A stretch of 64,000 nt of DNA from Devosia sp. 2618. Lineage in GTDB: Bacteria; Pseudomonadota; Alphaproteobacteria; Rhizobiales; Devosiaceae. Shown here in pieces: positions 8,101 to 15,420 of the stretch. Where the stretch lies: NCBI RefSeq assembly GCF_040546815.1, contig NZ_JBEPOO010000001.1, positions 124,001-188,000 of the forward strand, in the 5' to 3' direction. Made by a program: the position numbers and the translations under genes. The notes under the pieces were generated by a model that saw only the letters and a list, made by a program, of their open reading frames with translations, had not been told where the DNA came from and searched no databases. How positions within the stretch are numbered: the stretch's first letter is position 1; every line of letters starts with the position of its first letter.

Positions 8101-9674
8101 AACGCTTTGCCCAATTGCTGGAACTGCTGGCGCTGACGCCATCGCGGACGCGCAAGCTCGCGGCGCTGACGCAATATTTTCGGGAAGTGCCGGACCCCGA
8201 TCGCGGCTATGCGCTGGCCGTTCTCACCGGGGCGCTGACATTTCGCAATGTGAAGCCGGCCTTGCTCAAGGACATCGTGCTGCGCGAGGTCGATCCGACG
8301 CTGTTTGCGATGAGCTATGATTATGTCGGCGATCTGGGCGAGACGATTGCGCTGATCTGGCCGCATCATGGGCAGCAAAGCGATCTGCCGTCGCTGACCG
8401 ATCTGATCGAGCTGTTCAATACGACGTCCAAATCCGAACTGCCCAAGCTGATTGCCGCGCTGCTGACGCAGGCGGGGATCAATGAGCGTTGGGCGGTGGT
8501 GAAGCTGGCGACGGGGGCACTGCGGATCGGTGTGTCGGCGCGGCTGGCCAAGACGGCGCTGGCGGATATGAGCGGGGTGGATTTGCAGGCGATAGAAGAG
8601 GTGTGGCACGGGCTCAAGGTGCCTTATCTTGATCTTTTTGCCTGGCTCGATGGCAAGGCGGAGCGGCCGGATATCGACCAGTCGGCGCGGTTTCATCCGC
8701 TGATGCTGAGTAATCCCATCGACGAGGAAAAAGACCTCGGCAAGCTGGTGCCAGCGGACTTTTCGGCGGAGTGGAAGTGGGACGGCATCCGCGTGCAGCT
8801 GGTGCTGGGCGAGGGGACGGTATCGCTGTTTTCGCGGACGGGCGACGACATTGCGGCGGCGTTTCCCGACATTGTCGAGAACGTGCAGGGGCAGGCGGTG
8901 CTCGATGGCGAATTGCTGGTGGGCAAGGATTTTGAGCCGGGGAGTTTCAACGACCTGCAGCAGCGGCTGAACAAGAAGGTCGCGAGCGCCAAGCATCTCA
9001 AGGAGGGCCCGGCCTTTATCCGCGTCTATGACATGCTGTTTGACGGGCGCGAAGATGTGCGGGTGCTGGAATGGACCGAGCGGCGCAGGCGGTTGGAGGC
9101 CTGGTTTGAGGCCAATCCGCAGTCGCGGCTCGATCTGTCGCCGGTTTTGCCGTTTGCCGATTGGGACGATCTGGCGGCGCAGCGACGGCAGGGAGCGGAT
9201 GAACATGGCCATGAAGGGGTGATGATAAAGCTGCGGACCTCGCCCTATGTGCCGGGGCGGCCGAAGGGCTATTGGTTCAAATGGAAGCGCGATCCCAATG
9301 TGGTGGATGCGGTGCTGATGTATGCGCAGCGCGGGCATGGCAAGCGTTCGAGTTTTTATTCGGACTATACGTTTGGCGTGTGGAAGGGCAATGAGATCGT
9401 GCCCATCGGGAAGGCCTATTTCGGGTTTACCGATGAGGAGCTGAAGCAGCTCGACAAGTGGATCAGGGCCAATACGATCCAGGCGTTCGGGCCGGTGCGT
9501 GAGGTGAAGAAGGAGCTGGTGTTCGAGGTGGCGTTCGATAGCGCGCAGGAGAGCACACGGCACAAGTCGGGCGTGGCGCTGAGGTTTCCGCGGATCAGCC
9601 GGATCCGGTGGGACAAGCCGGCGAGCGAGGCGGCGACGCTGGCGGATATGGCGGTGTTTGTCGGGGCGACTTAG
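8097..9674 (+). CDS. ATP-dependent DNA ligase (exonuclease-associated type)
   Basis: A 525-residue ATP-dependent ligase. Adenylation motif I is KWDGIRV with catalytic Lys227. Nucleotidyltransferase motif III is seen in PAFIRVYDMLFDG, motif IV in EGVMIKL and motif V in GYWFKWKRDP. An N-terminal DNA-binding domain precedes and an OB-fold follows. It seals nicks using ATP and is distinct from the essential NAD-dependent LigA. Known: related clusters often add an Lhr-type helicase and a PdeM phosphoesterase; neither is present here. It overlaps the upstream exonuclease by 4 bases, so the two probably act in one end-processing and ligation step. Confidence 0.95.
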   Translation: MKRFAQLLELLALTPSRTRKLAALTQYFREVPDPDRGYALAVLTGALTFRNVKPALLKDIVLREVDPTLFAMSYDYVGDLGETIALIWPHHGQQSDLPSLTDLIELFNTTSKSELPKLIAALLTQAGINERWAVVKLATGALRIGVSARLAKTALADMSGVDLQAIEEVWHGLKVPYLDLFAWLDGKAERPDIDQSARFHPLMLSNPIDEEKDLGKLVPADFSAEWKWDGIRVQLVLGEGTVSLFSRTGDDIAAAFPDIVENVQGQAVLDGELLVGKDFEPGSFNDLQQRLNKKVASAKHLKEGPAFIRVYDMLFDGREDVRVLEWTERRRRLEAWFEANPQSRLDLSPVLPFADWDDLAAQRRQGADEHGHEGVMIKLRTSPYVPGRPKGYWFKWKRDPNVVDAVLMYAQRGHGKRSSFYSDYTFGVWKGNEIVPIGKAYFGFTDEELKQLDKWIRANTIQAFGPVREVKKELVFEVAFDSAQESTRHKSGVALRFPRISRIRWDKPASEAATLADMAVFVGAT

Positions 9675-9691
9675 AACGGGAAGAAAGTTGG

Positions 9692-9773
9692 ATTGCCCGG
9701 ACGAGCCGGGCAATGACGGTGGGGTGGGGGCTCATGGTCCATCCACCGTCATCACCGGGCTTGTCCCGGTGAT
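9692..9773. repeat. Two tandem hairpin repeats (CCGGG-type palindromes)
   Basis: Two 23-base palindromes. ATTGCCCGG-acgag-CCGGGCAAT spans 9692-9714 and ATCACCGGG-cttgt-CCCGGTGAT spans 9751-9773; both have perfect 9-base arms and 5-base loops. They fill the space between the ligase and the UvrB/UvrC-motif gene. A long relative of this family lies at 43330-43422. No T-run follows, so they are better read as REP-like elements than terminators. Confidence 0.75.
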
Positions 9774-9814
9774 CCAACTGCTGGTGCCGGGTGCCATGCT
9801 TGAAGGAGGCAAAG

Positions 9815-10093
9815 ATGTCATCGCGATCGATCAATGTGAAGTTGACTGAGCTGACGACGCAGATGAATGCGGCGGCCGAAGCGATGGATTTTGAGAAGGC
9901 GACGGCGCTGCGCAATGAGATTGCGCGGATCAAGGGGGAGGCGCCGGTGCAGGAGGGCGATCCCGATACGGTGACGGTGGGGCAGCCGCCGCCGGGGGCG
10001 ATGGGGTTGGGGACGCAGGTGCCAGTGCGGCAACCGCCCAAGGGGTGGGTGAAGCCGAAGAAGCCGGATTTTATGACGAAGGGGCGGAAGTAG
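9815..10093 (+). CDS. Small UvrB/UvrC-motif protein
   Basis: A 92-residue protein. The start at ATG 9815 is fixed by a perfect AAGGAGG at 9803-9809; an ATG 24 bases upstream lacks one. Residues 10-40 (LTTQMNAAAEAMDFEKATAL and following) match the UVR helical hairpin (PF02151), the short coiled motif through which UvrB and UvrC interact. The rest is proline- and lysine-rich and ends in KPDFMTKGRK. It has none of the UvrB helicase or UvrC nuclease domains, so it may bind an excision-repair partner or another UVR-motif protein. That role is inference. Confidence 0.8.
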   Translation: MSSRSINVKLTELTTQMNAAAEAMDFEKATALRNEIARIKGEAPVQEGDPDTVTVGQPPPGAMGLGTQVPVRQPPKGWVKPKKPDFMTKGRK

Positions 10094-10149
10094 GGGGGCG
10101 AATGCCTTGCTCGCCTGACATGCGCAAAGAACTATGTTGGCGTGATGTG

Positions 10150-10358
10150 GGCACGCCCCCGTGGTTCGAGGCTCGTAAGAACTCGCACCTCACCATGAGG
10201 GGTGCTGGTAGTTTGATGTCATGCGACTGAGGGATCGGAGTACCCCCACCTAGCCTCCCCCTGATAGGGGGAGGAATCCGCGCGGTGATTGGGGCGGGGT
10301 GGTGCTTCGCACTGGATCTGTTCCTCCCCCCTTTTCAGGGGGAGGCTAGGTGGGGGTA
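10150..10358. repeat. Palindromic repeat cluster with a long inverted repeat
   Basis: A gene-free stretch. At 10150-10206 is one unit of the CCCTCGTGGTTCGAGG...CACCTCACCATGAGG family, also seen at 5142 and 15282. A long imperfect inverted repeat follows. Its left arm (about 10241-10276) reads TACCCCCACCTAGCCTCCCC onward and its right arm (about 10321-10358) is the complement, separated by about 44 bases. Each arm also contains a small CCCCCT/AGGGGG hairpin. It lies between the UVR-motif gene and the convergent MerR gene. Confidence 0.75.
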
Positions 10359-10367
10359 TTCTCTGGC

Positions 10368-10760
10368 TCAGCTCGCCTTTTCTAGCCGCTCATCGGCCAG
10401 ACGTTTGATCTCGCGCAGTTCGCCGATGGTGGTTTGCAGGTCGAGCAATTGGCCTTCGAGCGAGGCCAGTCTCTCGTCGACTTTGGCGGTGAGGAGGTGG
10501 ACCTGCTGGCTGCGGTTGGCGTCGTAGAGGCTGAGGTAGTCGGAGATGTCGCGCAGCGAGAAGCCGAGGCGTTTGCCGCGCAGGATGAGGATGAGCCGCG
10601 CGCGGTCGCGGCGGCGGAAGATGCGGGTGGCGCCGACGCGCTCGGGGGCGAGCAGGCCCTTGGCTTCGTAAAAGCGGATGGCGCGGGTCGAAATGCCGAA
10701 CTCCTTGGCGAGGTCGGCAATGGCGAACAGGTCGCGATTTTCAGCGGTGGCGCGGGTCAC
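10368..10760 (-). CDS. MerR-family regulator of the fatty-acid degradation locus
   Basis: A 130-residue MerR protein. The N-terminal winged helix shows FAIADLAKEFGISTRAIRFY and EAKGLLAPER, then a long dimerisation helix. It lacks the cysteine set of metal-sensing MerR proteins. It resembles LiuR-type regulators, which sense acyl-CoA or related intermediates of branched-chain amino acid or fatty acid breakdown. It starts at GTG 10758-10760, overlapping the fadD stop by 4 bases, so it is translated with fadD. Two copies of a 16-base MerR-like palindrome lie between fadD and fadE. It is therefore the likely regulator of both arms and of itself. The regulator-site link is inference. Confidence 0.88.
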   Translation of the reverse strand: MTRATAENRDLFAIADLAKEFGISTRAIRFYEAKGLLAPERVGATRIFRRRDRARLILILRGKRLGFSLRDISDYLSLYDANRSQQVHLLTAKVDERLASLEGQLLDLQTTIGELREIKRLADERLEKAS

Positions 10761-12469
10761 TTTTTTGCTCGTGTCTTGGCATATTCTTCGCGGAGCTCTT
10801 TTTTGGAGAGCTTGCCGATCAGCGTCTTGGGGAGAGCATCCTTGAAGATGATCTCCTTGGGCATTTCGATCTTGTTGAGGCGCGTGGTGAGGTACTTCTT
10901 GAGCGCCTCTTCGGTGACATTCTGGCCGGGGCGGAGCTTGACATAAGCGACCGGAGCCTCGCCGCGATACTCGTCCTTGACGCCGATGACGTTGGTTTCC
11001 TCGACCGCTTCATGGGTCATCAGCGCTTCCTCGATGGTGCGCGGATAGACGTTGAAACCCGAGCAGATGATCAGGTCCTTGATGCGGTCAACGAGGAAGA
11101 CATAGCCGTCATCGTCCATGTGGCCGACATCGCCGGTGCGCAGCCAGCCGTCCATGAAGGCGTCCTTGTCGGCGTCCGGGTTTTCGAAGTAACCGGCCAT
11201 CACCTGCGGGCCTTTGACCTGAAGTTCGCCGTCCTGGCCCTGTGCGGCGACCTCGCCGGAATCGACATCGACGAAGCGAATGTCGGTGCCGGGGAGTGGC
11301 ATGCCGATGGACATGGGTTTGGAGGCAACGCGCAGGGCGGCGCAGCAGACGACCGGCGAGGCCTCGGTGAGGCCGTAGCCTTCGGCGAGGATGGCCTTGG
11401 ACTTTTTGCCGAACGCGGCGCGCACTTCATCGGGCAAAGCGGCGCCGCCGGAAATGGCGACTTCGAGGCTGGCCAATTGATCGGCGGTGGCGCTATCGGC
11501 GCGGGCGATGGCGTTGAGCAGGGTGGGGACGGCAGGCAGCACATTGGCGCGGGTGCGGACCAGCAGATTGAGCAGCGCCTTGAGCTCGAAGCGGGGCAGC
11601 ATGACGACCTGCGTGCCATTGCACAGCGGCACGTTCATGCAGACGGTCATTGCGAAAATGTGGAAGAAGGGCAGCACCGCCACGACCTTGGAGGGCGGAT
11701 AAAACAGCCCGTCACCCCATTTGTCGATCTGGCTCATATTGGCCGAGATATTAGCGTGGGTGAGCAGTGCGCCCTTGGGCAGGCCGGTGGTGCCGCCGGT
11801 ATATTGCTGGACCGCGATATCCTTGATCGGATCGATGACGACAGCTTCAGGCGTGTCGCGGCGGTCGATCATGTCGTGGAAATAGGTGATCTTGTCGCGA
11901 ATTGGCGAGCGCCGGAGATGGGCCAGATCCTTGCGCTTGGCGACCGTGTAGAGGACTTTTTTGAGCAGCGGCAGCGCATCGGGGAAGTGGCAGACGATCA
12001 GCGATTTGATGTCGCCGGCAGCGACCAGTTTTTCGGCCTTTTCGTAAATCTGCTGCAGATCGAGCGTCACCATCACATCGGCCCCCGCATTGGAGGTGAT
12101 GTGGCTGAGTTCAGCGACGGTATAGAGCGGGTTGCAATTGACCACGATGCCGCCGGCGCGCAGCACTGCGTAATAGGCGATGGGATAGAAGGGCGTATTG
12201 GGCAGCATCAGCGCGACGCGAGTGCCCTTTTTGACGCCGAACTGGCGCTGCAAGGCCCCGGCAAAAGCGATGATCTTTTTGGCCAGGTCGCCGAAGGTCG
12301 TGGTGCCGCCAAGGAAATCGAGCGCGACCGCGGACGGGTTTTTGGCGCAGGCGGCGAGCACCTGTTCATGGACCGGGCGGGTATTGATCTGCGCATCCCA
12401 GACGATGCCGTCAGGGTAGCTGGCAATCCAGGGGCGGATGGCGGCAGCTTTTGCGGTCGTCGTGTCCAT
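10757..12469 (-). CDS. fadD: Long-chain fatty acid-CoA ligase
   Basis: A 570-residue AMP-forming acyl-CoA synthetase. The P-loop-like motif YTGGTTGLPKG is at about residues 221-231. Further on are AEGYGLTEASPV, the ATP-binding WLRTGDVGHMDDDGY, DRIKDLIICSGFNVYPR, and the lysine-containing C-terminal PKTLIGKLSKKELR. It activates imported fatty acids to acyl-CoA using ATP, the entry step of beta-oxidation. Start: ATG 12467-12469 is preceded by GGAGG at 8 bases; an ATG 48 bases upstream lacks a ribosome-binding site. It diverges from fadE and is followed by its MerR regulator. A gene two positions along the plus strand (fadJ) continues the same pathway. Confidence 0.93.
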   Translation of the reverse strand: MDTTTAKAAAIRPWIASYPDGIVWDAQINTRPVHEQVLAACAKNPSAVALDFLGGTTTFGDLAKKIIAFAGALQRQFGVKKGTRVALMLPNTPFYPIAYYAVLRAGGIVVNCNPLYTVAELSHITSNAGADVMVTLDLQQIYEKAEKLVAAGDIKSLIVCHFPDALPLLKKVLYTVAKRKDLAHLRRSPIRDKITYFHDMIDRRDTPEAVVIDPIKDIAVQQYTGGTTGLPKGALLTHANISANMSQIDKWGDGLFYPPSKVVAVLPFFHIFAMTVCMNVPLCNGTQVVMLPRFELKALLNLLVRTRANVLPAVPTLLNAIARADSATADQLASLEVAISGGAALPDEVRAAFGKKSKAILAEGYGLTEASPVVCCAALRVASKPMSIGMPLPGTDIRFVDVDSGEVAAQGQDGELQVKGPQVMAGYFENPDADKDAFMDGWLRTGDVGHMDDDGYVFLVDRIKDLIICSGFNVYPRTIEEALMTHEAVEETNVIGVKDEYRGEAPVAYVKLRPGQNVTEEALKKYLTTRLNKIEMPKEIIFKDALPKTLIGKLSKKELREEYAKTRAKK

Positions 12470-12537
12470 GAAATGTCCTCCGGGCGCCAGTTTCGGCGAT
12501 GCGCTTTGCGCATTCATTGAGAGGAATATTTCATGGC

Positions 12538-12553
12538 TTTACGTTAGCGTCAA
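12538..12553 (-). promoter_or_regulatory. MerR-type operator overlapping the fadD promoter
   Basis: Read on the minus strand the site is TTGACGCTAACGTAAA, differing in 2 of 16 positions from the site at 12640. TTGACG can serve as the -35 box, and about 17 bases on is AATATT as a possible -10. It heads toward fadD. Together with the second site and the fadE leader it occupies a 341-base gene-free gap (12470-12810). Confidence 0.65.
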
Positions 12554-12639
12554 ACCGTTGCCCGAACTTTTGAGCGGGTGGTGCGTTGACGCTTGGGGTA
12601 GGGCGTGACGTCGTCTCTGTCTACGTATTGGGCACTTGG

Positions 12640-12655
12640 TTGACGTTTACGTAAA
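12640..12655 (+). promoter_or_regulatory. MerR-type operator overlapping the fadE promoter
   Basis: TTGACGTTTACGTAAA contains the palindrome GTTTACGTAAAC in its right half (12645-12656). TTGACG is a good -35 box, and TAGACT at 12662-12667 is a possible -10 after a 16-base spacer. The site faces fadE and mirrors the one at 12538. A palindromic operator within the promoter fits a MerR-type regulator such as the one encoded behind fadD. Confidence 0.65.
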
Positions 12656-12810
12656 CCGCGTTAGACTGGGTGCATGACTGGCGGGCTTCTGCGCGACGAT
12701 CCCGGCGCGGCGAGCAAAAAGCGACCTAACCGAATCTTCGGAAAGTGGTGGCCATGATGGGGATCGAGTTGCTTGGCTACTCGCCAGGGCAACGCCAAGG
12801 AGGGCATGCC

Positions 12811-15279
12811 GTGACCTTAGCGCTTATCGCACTCAGCCTCGTGATCTTTGCCGTATTGGCAATGCGGGAGAGCCCGCTGTGGCAGTGGGGCGTGGCTGCG
12901 CTGGCGATCGGGCTGCTGTCGGGGCTGAGCTTTCCCGGCACGGGCATCAGCTATGGGCTGGGCGGCGGAAGCTGGGTGATCCTGATTTTTGCAGCGGTGT
13001 TGCTGCTGCTCAGCGTTGCGCTGATCCGCAAGGTGGCGCTGATGACGCCGGTCTATGGCGCGGTCAAATCCATCCTGCCCAAGGTGAGCCGCACCGAGCA
13101 GGAAGCGCTCGACGCAGGCACGGTGGGCTGGGACGCGGAGCTGTTTTCGGGGCGTCCCGACTGGACCAAGCTGACCTCGATCCGCCCGCTGACGCTGACC
13201 AGCGACGAGCAGGCGTTTTTGGATAACCAGACCGAAGTCGCCTGTTCGATGATCGACGACTGGGACATTCGCAACAATCGCGCCGACCTGTCGCCCGAGC
13301 TTTGGCAGTATTTCAAGGACGAAGGGTTCCTCGGCATGCTGATTGCCAAGGAGCACGGCGGGCTTGGGTTTTCGGCGCAGGCACAGTCGATGATCGTCTC
13401 CAAGATCGCCAGCCGCTCGGTGGCGGCAGGGATTACGGTGATGGTGCCCAATTCTCTCGGACCGGGCGAGTTGCTGGAAAAATACGGCACGCAGAGCCAG
13501 AAGGAAAAGTATCTCGGCCGTCTGGCGCGCGGGCTGGAAGTGCCGTGCTTTGCGCTGACGGGCGTGCATTCGGGATCGGATGCGGGTGGCATGCGTGATA
13601 TCGGCATCGTCACCAAGGGGCAGTGGCAGGGCAAGGAAGTGCTTGGCGTCAAGCTGAGCTTTGACAAGCGCTATATCACGCTGGCGCCGATTGCGACGCT
13701 GGTCGGCCTGGCGTTTTTGCTCAAGGACCCGGACAATCATCTGGGGCGTGGCGAAGATATTGGCATCACGCTGGCGCTGGTGCCGCGCGACCATCCGGGC
13801 GTCGAGATCGGGCGGCGGCATTTCCCCGCGCGGCAGGCGTTCATGAATGGTCCGGTGAAGGGCCGAGACGTGTTCGTGCCGATGGAGTTTCTGATCGGCG
13901 GCACCGACTATGCCGGACAGGGCTGGCGCATGCTGATGGAGTGCCTGTCGACCGGGCGCGCCATTTCGCTGCCGGCGATTGGTTCGATTTCGATCAAGCA
14001 GACGCTGCGCACGACCTCGGCCTATGCCCGGGTGCGGCGGCAGTTCGGCATTCCCGTCGGGATCATGGAAGGCGTGGCGGAGCCGCTCGGCGAGATGGTC
14101 AAGCGCGCCTATACGTTCGAGGCCGGGCGGCGGTTGACGGCGTCGATGGTTGACGAAGGGCAGCGCCCGGCGGTGATCGCGGGACTGCTGAAGTACACCA
14201 CCACGGAAGCCATGCGCGACAGCATGGACGACGCGTTCGATATTCACGGTGGCCGCGCCATTCAGGATGGGCCGGGGAACTATCTGTTTGGCGCCTATAT
14301 GGCGCTGCCGGTGGCGATCACGGTGGAAGGCGCCAATATTTTGACGCGCACGCTGATGACCTTTGCGCAGGGCGTGCTGCGGGCGCATCCGTATCTGCTC
14401 AAGGAAGTGCAGGCGGCGCAGAACAAGGATCGCAAGGCCGGACTTGAGCAGTTCGACGTGGCGTTCGGTGGCCACACGAAATTCATGCTGCGCAATATCG
14501 TGGCGAGCTTCCTGCATGGCATGAGCAATGGTGCTTTTGCGACGACGCCCAATCAGGGGCCGATGGCGCATTGGTATCGGCGGCTGCATCGCTATAGCCA
14601 GGATTTTGCGCTGGTGGCCGACTGGACCACGGTGTTTCTGGGCGGTGCGCTGAAGCGCAAGCAGAAGATTTCGGGCCGTATGGCCGATATTTTGAGTGAC
14701 CTTTATCTGATGTCGGCGACGTTGCGCCGCTTCGAGGATGAGGGCCAGATTGCCGAGGATCGGGAACTGGTCGAGGCGATCATGGAAGATCGCGTGGCTT
14801 CGCTCGAAAAGACCTTTGGCGAAGTGTTTGCCAATTTTCCCAATCCGGCCTTTGCCTGGGCGATGCGGTTCCTGTGCTTCCCGCTGGGACGCCATGCCAA
14901 GCCGGCCAGCGACCGCGTGAACTATCGCTTCGTGCGGTCGGTGCTGCGGCCCGGTGCGTTCCGGGATCGGCTGACGACGGGCACCTATGTGTCGTTTGAC
15001 CCCGACGACATTACCGGTGTGCTCGAAGATGCGTTCATCAAGGTGACCGAGGCCGAAGAGATCGAAGCGCGGTTTGTCAAAGCGGCGCGCAAGGGCGTCA
15101 TCGAGCGTCGGTTGGATCGCGATGCAATTGACGATGCGGTGGCGGCGGGCGTGCTCAACGACAATGAGGCGGGCATCATGCGGGCGGCCGATGAAGCGAC
15201 GGACCGCGTGGTGAAGGTGGATGATTTTGCCAGTGATGAACTGGCGGCCGAGCATAAACATACGGTGGCGGCGGAGTAG
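12811..15279 (+). CDS. fadE: Acyl-CoA dehydrogenase, FadE type
   Basis: An 822-residue protein, close to the 814 of E. coli FadE and clearly longer than ordinary 380-residue acyl-CoA dehydrogenases. Residues 1-75 hold two to three hydrophobic membrane segments. The dehydrogenase core follows, with family blocks VPNSLGPGELLEKYGT, IPCFALT-like VPCFALTGVHSGSDAG, KRYITLAPIATLVGLAF and IGRRHFPARQAFMNGP. It introduces the first double bond of each beta-oxidation round using FAD. Start: GTG 12811 follows AAGGAGG at ideal spacing; ATGs at 12754-12759 lack one. It leads the fadE-fadJ-fadI run. Confidence 0.93.
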   Translation: MTLALIALSLVIFAVLAMRESPLWQWGVAALAIGLLSGLSFPGTGISYGLGGGSWVILIFAAVLLLLSVALIRKVALMTPVYGAVKSILPKVSRTEQEALDAGTVGWDAELFSGRPDWTKLTSIRPLTLTSDEQAFLDNQTEVACSMIDDWDIRNNRADLSPELWQYFKDEGFLGMLIAKEHGGLGFSAQAQSMIVSKIASRSVAAGITVMVPNSLGPGELLEKYGTQSQKEKYLGRLARGLEVPCFALTGVHSGSDAGGMRDIGIVTKGQWQGKEVLGVKLSFDKRYITLAPIATLVGLAFLLKDPDNHLGRGEDIGITLALVPRDHPGVEIGRRHFPARQAFMNGPVKGRDVFVPMEFLIGGTDYAGQGWRMLMECLSTGRAISLPAIGSISIKQTLRTTSAYARVRRQFGIPVGIMEGVAEPLGEMVKRAYTFEAGRRLTASMVDEGQRPAVIAGLLKYTTTEAMRDSMDDAFDIHGGRAIQDGPGNYLFGAYMALPVAITVEGANILTRTLMTFAQGVLRAHPYLLKEVQAAQNKDRKAGLEQFDVAFGGHTKFMLRNIVASFLHGMSNGAFATTPNQGPMAHWYRRLHRYSQDFALVADWTTVFLGGALKRKQKISGRMADILSDLYLMSATLRRFEDEGQIAEDRELVEAIMEDRVASLEKTFGEVFANFPNPAFAWAMRFLCFPLGRHAKPASDRVNYRFVRSVLRPGAFRDRLTTGTYVSFDPDDITGVLEDAFIKVTEAEEIEARFVKAARKGVIERRLDRDAIDDAVAAGVLNDNEAGIMRAADEATDRVVKVDDFASDELAAEHKHTVAAE

Positions 15280-15281
15280 TG

Positions 15282-15411
15282 CCACGCTCTCGTGGTTCGA
15301 GGCTCGGCAAGGCCTCGCACCTCACCATGAGGGCTACTGATAAACCGAGCTCCCAGTAGACCTCATGGTGAGGTGGGAGCGCAGCGACCCTCGAACCACG
15401 AGGGCGTGGCG
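15282..15411. repeat. Long inverted repeat between fadE and fadJ
   Basis: Left arm 15282-15333 (CCACGCTCTCGTGGTTCGAG onward to CACCTCACCATGAGGG). Right arm 15361-15411 is its imperfect complement (CCTCATGGTGAGGTGGGAGC onward to CCACGAGGGCGTGG). About 27 bases separate them. The same sequence family is seen at 5142 and 10150. In RNA it would form a long hairpin between two co-directional genes and could shield or cut the message. Confidence 0.8.
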
Positions 15412-15420
15412 AGAGGAGCA

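Noticed and set aside
11012..12520. A 502-codon plus-strand open frame opposite fadD
   Set aside because: Glycine/aspartate-rich with no motif; fadD on the other strand has complete family motifs and a good ribosome-binding site.
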